A stretch of 64,000 nucleotides of DNA. Origin: Roseiarcus sp963767245. Lineage in GTDB: Bacteria; Pseudomonadota; Alphaproteobacteria; Rhizobiales; Beijerinckiaceae. Within the stretch, counting starts at the first letter, position 1. Each line of letters begins with the position of its first letter. The position numbers and the translations under genes are program-made. Shown here piece after piece: positions 19,501 to 30,336 of this stretch. A model generated the notes under the pieces. The model was not told the DNA's origin and did not search any database. It worked only from the letters and a program-made list of their open reading frames with translations. The stretch spans positions 1-64,000 of the forward strand of contig CAVYDG010000023.1 of NCBI GenBank assembly GCA_963767245.1, given 5' to 3'.

Positions 19501-19912
19501 TGCGGAACGAAGGGGCAAAGGCAGTCCGTTGCGCGACGTAGCCGGGCTGCTGCGCTCGTTCGACTATGCCGCCGCAACGATCGCACGCGAACCGGCGCCC
19601 GCGGGTTTGCCGACGGCGGACCGTCGTGACCAACTGCTTGGGCACTTTGTCACAGTGGCTTCGGCCAGTTTCCTCGAGGGCTACCGAACGGCGGCAGCAG
19701 CGGGCGAGCACAAATGGGTTCCCGACGTCCGGTCCGCGACGGCGCTGATCGAACTCTTCCTGATCGAGAAGGCGGCCTATGAGATCGGCTACGAGGCTGG
19801 CAACCGTCCGGCCTGGATCGGCATTCCGCTGCGGGGCCTGACGATGCTGGCCAAGCGGCTCCTGAAGCGCCGGGGGGAGAAGGTCGATGCGCGACGAGCG
19901 GCCAATGAGTGA
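16577..19912 (+). CDS. treS: Trehalose synthase / maltokinase fusion
   Basis: The 1,111-residue fusion starts at ATG 16577, overlapping the glgE stop. Residues about 15-560 are a GH13_16 trehalose synthase that interconverts trehalose and maltose: LWYKDAVIYQVHVKSFFDSN, nucleophile Asp213 in GFRLDAVPYL, acid/base Glu255 in LLAEANEWPED, and Asp321 in RNHDELTLEM. Residues about 580-1,105 are maltokinase (Mak/Pep2), phosphorylating maltose with ATP to maltose 1-phosphate: RRWFAAKDRKI near its start, the catalytic-loop HGDFHLGQ (Asp949) and metal-binding DFEGEP (Asp966). The fusion supplies the substrate of GlgE next door, so trehalose flows to maltose, maltose 1-phosphate and glucan. A branching enzyme gene (glgB), common in this operon, is not found in the window. 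Confidence 0.95.
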   Translation: MSRRRRAARPLAAEPLWYKDAVIYQVHVKSFFDSNNDGIGDLPGLTAKLDYISELGATAIWLLPFYPSPRRDDGYDISDYRAVHPEYGTMRDMRRFIAAAHARGLRVITELVVNHTSDQHPWFQRARRAKPGSAWRRFYVWADNDRGYADARIIFTDTEKSNWTFDPLAEAYFWHRFYSHQPDLNFDNPRVLPAVLGAMRFWLDLGVDGFRLDAVPYLVEREGTDCENLPETHAIIRRIRAALDRTAKGCMLLAEANEWPEDVQEYFGAGDECHMAFHFPLMPRMYMAIAQEDRFPITDILGQTPEIPDACQWAIFLRNHDELTLEMVTDAERDYLWETYATDRRARLNLGIRRRLAPLLERDPRLIELMNGLLLSMPGTPVIYYGDEIGMGDNIYLGDRDGVRTPMQWSLDRNGGFSRADPARLVLPPIMDAIYGYQAVNVEAQASNPHSILNWTRRMLAVRQRHRAFGRGRIRILHPGNRKILAFLREFEAEGAEETILCVSNLSRTAQAVELDLVQFAGRTPVDLLSGSVFPPIGQLSYLLTLPHHAFYWFSLAKDTAMPAWRVPTSEPLPELVTLVMRHEIGELLAPEPKRIIEQEILAPYLARRRWFAAKDRKISSIGIARANVIRGHARDFVLFEIGVTTVGRQDRYFLPAGIVWEDEKPPAIVQQLALARVRQHRRMGFLTDAFAVDPLPAAVLASLATGRVEPLPDGELRWLATSQAIPSAPPGMEIRRLSAEQSNTSLILGDIAVLKILRRVQAGRHPQTEMTRYLTELGYANSPALFGEMVRVDADGTPETLLIAERFVRNQGDAWQWTLDRVRRGIHAPALTGTDDEAGREAIAAYQPFARVIGKRLAEMHAVLASPTDDPAFTPERVGAGETKAWATAASEEVDRALLTLENFNAWRDDAEREGAKELVALRGPLGTKIQELAEAGVGTLRTRLHGDFHLGQILVAGDDAILIDFEGEPSKPLAERRGKGSPLRDVAGLLRSFDYAAATIAREPAPAGLPTADRRDQLLGHFVTVASASFLEGYRTAAAAGEHKWVPDVRSATALIELFLIEKAAYEIGYEAGNRPAWIGIPLRGLTMLAKRLLKRRGEKVDARRAANE

Positions 19913-20024
19913 GGCCGCGATTGAGCGCTGGCGCAGGGGAGGCGCGGCGATCTATCCGGCGACCTTGTTCCTTGCCATCACCTACGGGGCGGCGCCCGCG
20001 TCGGTCGCTGCACCTGCTCAATGA
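19905..20024 (+). pseudogene. Chimeric remnant: start of an alpha-glucosidase-like gene joined to a GlgE N-terminal fragment
   Basis: ATG 19905 overlaps the treS stop and reads MSEAAIERWRRGGAAIYP, which resembles the N-terminus of GH13 alpha-glucosidases (RWWRGGAIYQVYPRSF type). After AIYP the frame switches to TLFLAITYGAAPAS, a diverged copy of residues about 96-110 of GlgE, and stops at TGA 20022. A third operon gene therefore once followed treS and was deleted, with a piece of a GlgE homologue joined on. Confidence 0.6.
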
Positions 20025-20063
20025 GGCTTCGACGCCGCGGCCTCCTCGTCCTGCTGGTGGGAT
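19952..20063 (+). repeat. Diverged duplicate of the glgE 5' region (compare 13958-14069)
   Basis: The two stretches share CACCTACGGGGCGGCGCCCG and CGGCCTCCTCGTCCTGCTGG with scattered differences in between. Similarity ends abruptly after GGTGGGAT. The divergence suggests a paralogue or acquired homologue rather than a fresh copy of this glgE. Confidence 0.75.
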
Positions 20064-20138
20064 CTTGCAGGGGGATGCACGACACGCTGCGCCACATCGG
20101 CCACGAGCCGGTGCATCGCAGATACCACCACGGTTCGG

Positions 20139-20438
20139 GTGCTCTATGCGTTCTTTGAGCGTTTCACCGGGAATGGCGCGGCGCGGCGAATGCTAATCGA
20201 GGCTGCCTGGAGTTATCGGTTCCCGGCGCGCATCAGCCGAGAGCAACTGCTACGTCAGGAGGGTCTGGCCAAGCCGATCCGCGACACCGCGTGGAAGGCC
20301 CAAGAGCGGTTGTGTCGGCGCTATCGCAAGCTCGCCCGGGCGGGAAAATCACCCACAGTGGTCACGACCGCGATCGCTCGAGAACTGGCGGGTTTTGCCT
20401 GGGCGGTCGCCAAACACGTTCAAACCGCCAACGTTTGA
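20139..20438 (+). pseudogene. IS110-family transposase, C-terminal fragment
   Basis: GNGAARRMLIEAAWSYRFPA through EGLAKPIRDTAWKAQERLCR to ARELAGFAWAVAKHVQ is the C-terminal end of the Transposase_20 (IS116/IS110/IS902) domain. The N-terminal RuvC-like domain and most of the C-terminal domain are missing. It lies where the third gene of the glg operon was destroyed, so this IS may have caused the deletion. It differs from both other IS110-type copies in the window. Confidence 0.8.
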
Positions 20439-20749
20439 TGCGCTGAGATCGATAGCGGACATCAAGAATAGGAGGTCATCGCCGACAACGCATCTATCCA
20501 AAGCCGAGCAAGGCTGGAGGCACGGTCACGGCCAGGAGAACCCTCGCGTCCACTATCAGCCGGATATCATCCGACGCTGGCGCCTAGACAGAGGAAGCTC
20601 CGCGACGCATCACCGGTCCGGCGGTATCCAACCCGCGCATCAGAGCATGATCAACCGTCGTTTTGATGATCGTGCCTCCTGCCCTGCTCAGCCGCGGCCA
20701 TTCTGAACCGCTCGCGCGCGAGCAACGCATTCTTGTGCCTGCTACTTGA
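20439..20749. other. Intergenic stretch without a recognisable gene
   Basis: About 310 bases between the IS110 fragment and the ERF-type gene. No family motif in any frame. The CGCTCGCGCGCGAGC palindrome at about 20709-20723 is the only symmetric element noted. Confidence 0.35.
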
Positions 20750-21958
20750 AACGGCGAACATGAGAGCGAAACGATCGGCGCGATCGCAGCGGCGCTGGCG
20801 AAAGCTCAGGTTGAGCTGACCAACCCCGAGAAGTCGCTGGTTGCGACCATTCGCACTTCCAGCTACCGGGATCAGGATCAGACGTTCCGCTACGCGGCGC
20901 TGTCGAGCGGCCTCGACATCGTGCGGAAGGCCCTGGGCGGTCACGAGATCGCGACTGTGCAGACCACGGCGATCGACAAAGAAGCCGAGCTCATCCGCCT
21001 CACCACCACGCTCGCCCATGCGTCGGGGGAGCGGCTATCGTCGGAATGGCCAGTGTGCCCGCTCGCCGAAACTTCTGCGCCTCGCCGCATGGGAGCGGCG
21101 CTCACCTATGCGCGAAGGTACGCCTTGTTCACACTGGTTGGAATTGCAGGCGAGGACGATCTCGATGCGCCCGATCTCAATGAAGGTGCGAGTGCCCCCG
21201 ACAAGGCCGACGCCGCTGACAGGGACGGCGTCGCCGCGCGACTGAGGCCCCCCGCGGCGTCAGAAAAAACGTTAGCGGCAATGTCGGCCGCTCGCCGACC
21301 CGAGAAGCCCATCCGGGCCGCCCGGACTGCTCTGGGGACAGAGCCATCGGCTGCGTTGCGGGAGCGGTTGCTCGCCAGTCTCGGCCAGCTCCAATCCGCC
21401 GATGAGGCCGCGGACTGGGTCCAAGTCAACCTTGCGGCCAAGAACACTCTGATCGCCGCCGATGCGGACAGGGTCGAATCGGGTTTCCGCGACAGGCTTG
21501 CAGAGATTGATGCGGCTTCCGCTCGCAAGGAAGACCCGCAGTCAGCACCGGCGGCAGGAATCGCCTCTCCAGTCGAGAAGCCTTTCCTTGCTCAGACGGA
21601 GGTCGCTGCCGCGGCCGCGATCATCTTGCCCTCAAGCCCTGGCTTACAGCGCCGACGCATGGCGGGGAAGACTATTCGCCTGCGCGACAAGGAGCACTGC
21701 AAGTTCGTAGCCTCTCAGCCATGCATCATCTGCGGCCGGACACCTTGCGAGACCCATCACATTCGCTTCGCCCAGCCGCGCGCGCTCGGCCGCAAGGTCA
21801 GCGACGAGTACACCATCCCCGTCTGCCGACTTCATCATCGCGAGCTGCACAGCTACGGCGACGAGGCCTCATGGTGGGCCGGTGTCAGCATCGACCCGTT
21901 GCCCATCGCTCTCGAGCTGTGGAGCCGGTCGCGATCGCTGAACTCCCCCGAAACGTGA
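20750..21958 (+). pseudogene. ERF-family single-strand annealing protein fused to a DUF968-type HNH-like domain, start codon lost
   Basis: In frame from 20750 the product reads IGAIAAALAKAQVELTNPEK, then TFRYAALSSGLDIVRKALGG and MGAALTYARRYALFTLVGIA with GEDDLDAPDL, the ERF superfamily used by phages to anneal complementary strands. A variable linker follows, and residues from CKFVASQPCIICGRTPCETH through HHIRF, VSDEYTIPVCRLHHRELHSY to the end form a Cys/His zinc-type nuclease fold of the DUF968 kind. An in-frame TGA lies at 20747-20749 and the first possible start is GTG 20921, inside the ERF domain, so the native start is absent. The domain pairing suggests a phage recombination module. Either a remnant, or the start needs an alternative mechanism. 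Confidence 0.75.
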
Positions 21959-22471
21959 TGTCAAGCGCCTGGCGACGGCCGCAAACATTCGAAAGTCGGT
22001 CAGAGTGCTGCCGGATCCGAGCAGAAGTCAGGCACGCGCCCGCAAGGCTCCATCAGCTCGAGCGACGTCTCTAGACCAGCGCCCCTAGCAAGCTGCTGGA
22101 GGACGCACCGTTTTTTGGCACGCTGTTTGTCGCGTTGACACCAGGGCGCGGGTGCGTTCGATCCCAAACTGTTCCAACTCGGTCGAGACTTGCGGCCTGA
22201 AGTAGTGGAATTGTACCCCAGAGGTGTTATGGAACCGGCGTTTTTTTGGAGATTACCTTACCCTAATGGGGCCCACTCCAGTACCGCACGCTTTTTCAGA
22301 GGGGTTATAACTGGGTTTATCATCAGGGAAGCGGCGCGATTGAGGGCTCGCGCGCAGCCGGAACGCGCCAACCTTCACCACGGGACAGCTGCGTCAATTG
22401 TCCAGAAACTCCTCAGCTTCCGGCTCCGGCTCGGATGCTTGATCTCCGGTCAAGCTCGGGGACTAAAGCCT
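21959..22471. other. Intergenic stretch 3' of rpoD
   Basis: No recognisable gene. Bases 22190-22330 are clearly AT-richer than the rest (for example GGCGTTTTTTTGGAG and GGGGTTATAACTGGG), as foreign or promoter-like DNA can be. Near 22397-22420, TCAATTGTCCAGAAACTCCT weakly resembles the end of rpoD read on the minus strand. Confidence 0.35.
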
Positions 22472-24517
<2,046 letters not shown>

Positions 24518-24713
24518 CGCGGCGTCTCCGTCGTCCCGCCGCCAACGGCGCGAGGTGTCCAGTATGGTCCTTCGACCGGCCCGCAAGTCGACCGGTCCCA
24601 CAAAGATTGTTCAGGCCAGGCCTAAGGCCACCCTTCTGCGAAGCTCCCAAGGAATCGCCGCCGTCCCCATCCCCCGCCCGCGCCGTCGCCCATCTTTCGT
24701 GGGGCCTTCCCGG

Positions 24714-26630
24714 TCAGATTGCGGACGAGGCGCGTCCGGACCCATCGCCAAAACCGTCAATCGCCGCTTCGGCATCCACAAGGTCCGCCAAATTCGCTTT
24801 GATATCAAGCAGTCGGGCAAGATTGAGCTCGTTGGGCTCCGCCGCAAGCGACCGCTCGGCGAGCTTCAGGTCCCTATGTAACGCGCCCGCCCGCCGATGC
24901 AAGGCCAAGCTTTGCCTGAGCGCCAGATCGGCGTCGTCGGTTGCGGCTTCCGGCCGCATGCACCACCAGTCCGGCATCTTCGCGGCGGCGGCCAGGATGC
25001 GTTCGCGTTCTGGCCCGCGCCCAGCGCCGTTCAGCCAGCCGGCAAGCGCGACGGACGAATCCAGCGCCTCGGCCGGAGCAGCGAGCAGAGCGTCGCGGAA
25101 TGCGCCGAGGCCGGCGCCGGCGAATTCGCCCGCCGCCAGGTCCTCGCAACGCCTCTCCAGCAATGACGGATGGCCAAGCGCGATGGCCAGGATCATGGTT
25201 TCGCGCGCGGGAAAGCGCGCCCTGCGCCCGAGTTTGCTCTGGGGCTGCAGGGGCGCTTCAGCGAGACCGGTGCGGGGGCCGCGCGCGGGAAAAGGCCCGC
25301 CGCGCCCAGAGCCGAAGGCGCGCCGTGCACGGCCATCGCCGCGGCCCGGGCGCTCGCGCTCGTCGCCAAAGAGCGTCGCAAGGCGCCGCTTGACGTCCGC
25401 CTGGTAGTGACGTCGCAGGGGTTCGTCGGCGATTTTCCCGACCGCCTCGCCGAGGCGCCGCTCGAGCGACGCGCGCTGTTCGGGCGTGTCGAAACGCTCG
25501 CCGTCGGTTTCGCGCAGGAACAGCATATCGGCGAACGGCAGCGCGCCTTTGAGATGGTCGGCCATCGCCGCCGGTCCGCTCAGGCGGATGAGGTCGTCAG
25601 GATCCTGACCCTCGGGCAGGAGCGCGAAGCGGAGGCTTTTGCTGGCGCCGATCAGCGGCAGCGCGGTCTCGATGGCGCGGAACGCCGCCCGCCGGCCGGC
25701 GCTGTCGCCGTCGAAGCACAGGATCGGTTCGCTCGCGATTCCCCACAACAGCGCGCACTGGTCGGCGGTGAGCGCGGTGCCGAGCGGCGCGACCACGTTG
25801 GGAAAGCCGGCTTCGCTGACCGCGATCGCGTCGATATAGCCTTCGACGACGATGATCTCGCCGCTGTCATGGGCGGTCTTGCGGGCGCGGTGATGATTGA
25901 ACAGCAACGCGCCCTTGTGGAAGAGCGCGGTCTCCGGCGAATTGAGGTATTTTGCCTTGGCCCCCGGCTCCATCGCCCGCCCGCCGAAGGCGATGACCCG
26001 GCCGGAGCGATCGTGGATCGGGAACATGACCCGGTCGCGGAACCGGTCATAGGGGACGGCGATGTCCTCGCCATGGATGAGGAGTCCGGCTTCGATCATC
26101 TGATCGGCGCCGACGCCCTTGGCCGCAAGCGCATCGCGGAGATGAAAGCGTTCGGGCGAGGCATAGCCGAGCGAAAACCGCTGCTGCACGGCGGGGCCGA
26201 GGCCGCGGTCGGAGAGATAGCCACGCGCCTTCGCCCCAATCGGCTGCTGGAGGTTCGCTTCGAACATCCGCGCGGCGAGAGCCAGCACTTCGATCAGGCT
26301 CGCGCGCTTTTTGTCCTCGGCGGCCTCAGCGTCGCTGCGGCGCGGCAAGGCGAGGCCGGCCATCCCGGCGAGCCGCTCGACCGCCTCGGGAAAGGTCATG
26401 CCCTCAGTTTCCATCAGGAAATCGAAGATCGAGCCGTGCTTGCCGGACGAGAAGTCATGGAAGAACCGCTTCTGATCGTTGACGAAGAAGGAGGGCGTTT
26501 TCTCGGAGGTGAACGGCGACAGACCGCGCCATTCCCGCCCAGCCTTCCGCAGTTTGACCCGCGCTCCCACCACCTCGGAGACCGGCAGCCGGGCCATGAT
26601 CTCGTCGAGAAATTCGGGCTGGAACTTCAT
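24714..26630 (-). CDS. dnaG: DNA primase
   Basis: The 638-residue protein from ATG 26630 (MKFQPEFLDEIMARLPVSEV) makes RNA primers for replication. The N-terminal region corresponds to the CHC2 zinc ribbon but reads GLSPFTSEKTPSFFVNDQKR and FFHDFSSGKHGSIFDF: the Cys-His-Cys-Cys ligands are absent, as I recall for other Alphaproteobacteria. The Toprim catalytic core follows: VVEGYIDAIAVSEAG with the conserved Glu, GTALTADQ, and CFDGDSAGRRAA (DxD-type metal site). A basic, low-complexity linker (DERERPGRGDGRARRAFGSG) leads to the C-terminal DnaB-interacting helices. It lies 98 bases downstream of gyrB. Confidence 0.96.
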   Translation of the reverse strand: MKFQPEFLDEIMARLPVSEVVGARVKLRKAGREWRGLSPFTSEKTPSFFVNDQKRFFHDFSSGKHGSIFDFLMETEGMTFPEAVERLAGMAGLALPRRSDAEAAEDKKRASLIEVLALAARMFEANLQQPIGAKARGYLSDRGLGPAVQQRFSLGYASPERFHLRDALAAKGVGADQMIEAGLLIHGEDIAVPYDRFRDRVMFPIHDRSGRVIAFGGRAMEPGAKAKYLNSPETALFHKGALLFNHHRARKTAHDSGEIIVVEGYIDAIAVSEAGFPNVVAPLGTALTADQCALLWGIASEPILCFDGDSAGRRAAFRAIETALPLIGASKSLRFALLPEGQDPDDLIRLSGPAAMADHLKGALPFADMLFLRETDGERFDTPEQRASLERRLGEAVGKIADEPLRRHYQADVKRRLATLFGDERERPGRGDGRARRAFGSGRGGPFPARGPRTGLAEAPLQPQSKLGRRARFPARETMILAIALGHPSLLERRCEDLAAGEFAGAGLGAFRDALLAAPAEALDSSVALAGWLNGAGRGPERERILAAAAKMPDWWCMRPEAATDDADLALRQSLALHRRAGALHRDLKLAERSLAAEPNELNLARLLDIKANLADLVDAEAAIDGFGDGSGRASSAI

Positions 26631-26728
26631 GGGACGCCAGATTGGCTCAGGCTTTGGCTTTGGCAAGGCGGCGCGGGCGTTTTCCCCGGGATTCGTGTCC
26701 CCGCGGATCCACGCCCGGCCGGCCACCC

Positions 26729-29194
26729 TCACACGTCCAAATTCGCCACGCTCAGCGCGTTGTCCTGGATGAACTCGCGGCGCGGTTCGACCACGTCGCC
26801 CATCAGCTTGACGAAAATGTCGGCAGCCTCGTCCTGCTCCTTGATCTTGACTTGGAGCAGCGTGCGCGCCTCGCGGTCCAGCGTCGTCTCCCAGAGCTGA
26901 TCCTTGTTCATCTCGCCCAGGCCCTTGTACCGCTGGAAAGTCACGCCCTTGCGGCCGCCGGCGTTGACCCCCTCCAGAAGCTCCGAGGGGCCGGAGACGG
27001 TCGTCGTCTCGCCGCGGCGAGCAAAGCTCGCCGATTGAGCGAACGCTTCCCGCAACGGCCCCGCGTGCTCGTCGAGGCGGCGGGCGTCGGCGGACGCGAG
27101 CAGGCCCGCGTCGAGGATCGCCGCCTGTCGCACGCCGCGCACTTCGCGGGTGAGCGCGTAGCCGCCCGCCTCAACTCGGCAGGTCCACCCGCGTTCGGTT
27201 TCCTCGGCGATGGCGTTCATGCGCGCGGCGATCGCAGCTGCGCGCGGCGGCGCTTCCGGATCGACAGGGTCGGCGAGCGGCTTCAATGCCCCGGCGAGGG
27301 CCGCCTGTTCGACGACGCTTCTGTTGTAGCGGGAATGCAGGGCGTCCAACTGCCGGCGAAGCGCGCGCGCCTCCTCGACCAGCGCCCGGAGGTCTTGGCC
27401 AGCCAGCATCTCGCCGCGGGCCAGCGTTAGCGTCGCCCCATCAAGGCCGGCCTCGATCAGATAGTCCTCGAGCGAGCGCTCGTCCTTAAGATATTGCTCC
27501 GATTGCCCGCGCTTGACCTTGAACAGCGGCGGCTGGGCGATGAAGAGGTGCCCGGCCTCGATGATCGGGCGCATCTGTCGGAAGAAAAAGGTGAGCAGAA
27601 GGGTGCGGATGTGCGAGCCGTCGACGTCGGCGTCGGTCATGATGATGATCTTGTGGTAGCGCAGCTTTTCGAGGTTGAAGTCGTCCGTCCCGATGCCAGC
27701 GCCGAGCGCGATGATGAGCGTGCCGATCTGCTCGCTCGAAAGCATCTTGTCGACGCGGGCGCGCTCGACGTTGAGGATCTTGCCGCGCAGCGGCAGCACC
27801 GCCTGGTACTCGCGGTTGCGTCCTTGCTTCGCCGTACCGCCGGCAGAATCGCCCTCGACGATGAAGATCTCGGACTTTGCCGGATCGCGCTCCTGGCAGT
27901 CGGCGAGCTTGCCGGGCAGGCTCGCGATGTCGAGCGCGCCCTTGCGGCGGGTGAGTTCGCGCGCCTTGCGCGCCGCTTCGCGCGCCATGGCCGCCTCTAC
28001 GACCTTGCCGACGATCACCCGCGCCTCCTGCGGATGCTCTTCGAACCATTGCGACATGAGGTCGTTTACCAGCCCCTCGACCACCGGCCGGACCTCGGAG
28101 GAGACCAGCTTGTCCTTGGTCTGGGAGGAGAATTTCGGATCCGGGCACTTGATGCTCAAGACGCAGGTCAGGCCCTCGCGCGTGTCGTCGCCGGAAAGGT
28201 CGACTCTCTCCTTCTTGAGCAGCCCCGAACTTTCGGCGTAGCCGACCACCTGGCGGGTGAGCGCGCTGCGCAAGCCGATAAGATGGGTGCCGCCATCGCG
28301 CTGCGGGATGTTGTTGGTGAACGGGAGCACGTTCTCGTGATAGCTGTCGTTCCACCACAGCGCGACCTCGACCCCGATGCCGTCGCGCTCGCCGCTGATG
28401 AGAATCGGCTTGTCGATGAGCGCGGTCTTGGCGCGGTCGAGGTAACGCACGAACGCCTCGAGGCCGCCTTCATAGTGGAGGTCCTCGCGCTTCGACTCGG
28501 CGTGGCGGAGGTCGGTCAGCACGATATGCACGCCTGAGTTGAGGAACGCGAGCTCGCGCAAGCGATGCTCGATCGTCGCATAGTCGAACTCGACCATGGT
28601 GAAGGTTTCGGGCGAGGGGGTGAACGTGACTTCAGTGCCGCGCTTCGGCCGGCCATCGACCGCCGGCGCGGGCCCCACGACCTTCAGCGGCGCGACCACG
28701 TCGCCATGAGCGAATTCGACGAAATGTTCGAGGCCGTCGCGCCAAACGCGCAAGGCGAGGCGCGTCGACAGGGCGTTGACGACCGAGACGCCGACGCCAT
28801 GCAGCCCGCCGGAAACCTTGTAGGAGTTCTGGTCGAATTTCCCGCCGGCGTGCAATTGGGTCATGATGACCTCGGCCGCCGACACGCCTTCCTCGTCGTG
28901 GATGCCGGTCGGAATCCCACGCCCGTCGTCGATGACAGTAACCGAGCCGTCGGCGTTGAGGGTAACGGAGACCAGCTTCGCGTGGCCCGCCAGCGCCTCG
29001 TCGATGGCGTTGTCGACCACCTCGTAAATCATGTGGTGGAGGCCTGAGCCGTCGTCGGTGTCGCCGATGTACATGCCCGGCCGCTTGCGCACGGCGTCCA
29101 GGCCGCGCAACACCTTGATCGAATCCGCGCCGTAGCTTTCGCTGGCGGCCTCGGCCTCGCCGGCCAGGTCCTTGCCTTCCTCTTCCAAAATCAA
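26729..29194 (-). CDS. gyrB: DNA gyrase subunit B
   Basis: The GHKL ATPase comes first (GLDAVRKRPGMYIGDTDDGS, VVDNAIDEALAGHA, DDGRGIPTGIHDEEG, SGGLHGVGVSVVNALS), then the transducer domain, the Toprim domain (EIFIVEGDSAGGTAKQGRNR, LPLRGKILNVERARVDKML, MTDADVDGSHIRTLLLTFFF) and the C-terminal tail GVTFQRYKGLGEMNKDQLWE ending with VANLDV. Gyrase adds negative supercoils with GyrA. LRGKILNVE favours GyrB over ParE. The start is uncertain: homology begins at about SYGADSIKVLRGLDA, there is no ATG before it, a TTG at 29194 follows a weak ATAAGG, and the frame stays open to a GTG at 29251. First gene of the gyrB-dnaG-rpoD row. Confidence 0.95.
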   Translation of the reverse strand: MILEEEGKDLAGEAEAASESYGADSIKVLRGLDAVRKRPGMYIGDTDDGSGLHHMIYEVVDNAIDEALAGHAKLVSVTLNADGSVTVIDDGRGIPTGIHDEEGVSAAEVIMTQLHAGGKFDQNSYKVSGGLHGVGVSVVNALSTRLALRVWRDGLEHFVEFAHGDVVAPLKVVGPAPAVDGRPKRGTEVTFTPSPETFTMVEFDYATIEHRLRELAFLNSGVHIVLTDLRHAESKREDLHYEGGLEAFVRYLDRAKTALIDKPILISGERDGIGVEVALWWNDSYHENVLPFTNNIPQRDGGTHLIGLRSALTRQVVGYAESSGLLKKERVDLSGDDTREGLTCVLSIKCPDPKFSSQTKDKLVSSEVRPVVEGLVNDLMSQWFEEHPQEARVIVGKVVEAAMAREAARKARELTRRKGALDIASLPGKLADCQERDPAKSEIFIVEGDSAGGTAKQGRNREYQAVLPLRGKILNVERARVDKMLSSEQIGTLIIALGAGIGTDDFNLEKLRYHKIIIMTDADVDGSHIRTLLLTFFFRQMRPIIEAGHLFIAQPPLFKVKRGQSEQYLKDERSLEDYLIEAGLDGATLTLARGEMLAGQDLRALVEEARALRRQLDALHSRYNRSVVEQAALAGALKPLADPVDPEAPPRAAAIAARMNAIAEETERGWTCRVEAGGYALTREVRGVRQAAILDAGLLASADARRLDEHAGPLREAFAQSASFARRGETTTVSGPSELLEGVNAGGRKGVTFQRYKGLGEMNKDQLWETTLDREARTLLQVKIKEQDEAADIFVKLMGDVVEPRREFIQDNALSVANLDV

Positions 29195-29385
29195 AGCCTT
29201 ATGAGTGATTGGGCTTAAGCGACGCCGAGCCTCGATTCGCGCTTCGCCCACCTTAGCTTGTCAGGCCCGCCAATGCACGCTGCAACCGACTACGAGACGT
29301 CGGTCGGGTGTGCTCGCAGCGCATGTCCGCGCCCATACCGGATATGGGCGGCGAATTGGGGTTTTTCCAGTGCCGGCGCCGTTCC

Positions 29386-30172
29386 TCAGGCGCCTCCGGC
29401 CCGCGCGGCAGCGAGCTCGCCCCGCGCCGCAGCGCGGATCAGCGCATGGTCGCTGGCGATGGTGCAGAGCCGGTAGCCGAGCCCGAGCATTGCGCGCGCG
29501 TCCGCGCCATCGAAACAGAACATCGCCGCGTATTTTCCGTGCGCCCTGGCGCGCTCGGCGACGCGCCGCGCCTCGATCATCAGCGCCGCGCCGCGCGGCT
29601 CGAGGCTCACGCCGCCACTCAGAGGCAATCGACAGGTCGGAGGGGCCGACGAACACCCCGTCGACGCCCTCGACCGCGAGAATATCGTCGAGCGCATCAA
29701 GCGCGGCGCGGGTCTCGATCATCGCGATCGCCTGGGCCATCGCATTGGCCGCGTTGAGATAAGCGGTTGCCTCGAGGCCGCTCAGCGGGAGCGCGGTTCG
29801 CGGTCCCCAGGAGCGTTGCCCGAGCGGGGGAAATTTGACGAAATCGACCAGGCGGCGCGCATCGTCGCCGCCGTTGATCATCGGCGCCAGGATCCCGCTC
29901 GCTCCGGCGTCGAGAAGCTGGCTCGCGAGGGCAAACGCGCCGACCGGCACCCGCACGATGGTCGGCTTGCCCGCGAGGGCCACGCTGAGGATTGAGCGTA
30001 TCGCGCCGTCGAGGTCGATCGCCCCGTGCTGCATGTCGAGCGCCACCGCATCGAACGCTTCGCGCGCCAGCCATTCGGCGACGGCCGGCTCGTTCACGGT
30101 GACCCAGGCGCACAGCGCCCCTTCGTTCGCCGCCAGCCGGCCGGCGAGCTTTCCCAGCACGGATTCGTTCAT
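29386..30172 (-). pseudogene. HpcH/HpaI-type aldolase, single-base frameshift
   Basis: From ATG 30172 the frame gives the TIM-barrel aldolase LCAWVTVNEPAVAEWLAREA, DAVALDMQHGAIDLD, TIVRVPVGAFALASQLLDAG and ASGILAPMINGGDDARRLVD up to VDGVFVGPSDLSIA. One extra base near 29620-29624 throws the frame; the expected continuation LSGGVSLEPRGAALMIEARR through CTIASDHALIRAAARGELAA is open in the neighbouring frame to the stop at 29386. Such enzymes cleave 4-hydroxy-2-oxo acids with a divalent metal. The region lost carries the last barrel strands, so the product should be inactive. Confidence 0.85.
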
Positions 30173-30336
30173 GTCCGCTCCCCGCCCGACAGGCGCCCGT
30201 TTACCTTGCGGTTACCGCGTGCGCTTACCGCGAAGTCTTCGCCGCCGCCATCCGGCTTCATTACGCCGAGTTAATTTGCATTTCATCTGGCAAGCGATCA
30301 GCGTCGGCCCGTCGAATCAGGACAGGGTTCTTTGTC

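Noticed and set aside
22390..22440. TCAATTGTCCAGAAACTCC looks like a partial duplicate of the rpoD 3' end
   Set aside because: Similarity is weak and covers only about 30 bases; the encoded residues match only FLDN.
25170..26900. 576-codon plus-strand frame opposite dnaG
   Set aside because: Antisense shadow of dnaG with no recognisable domain.
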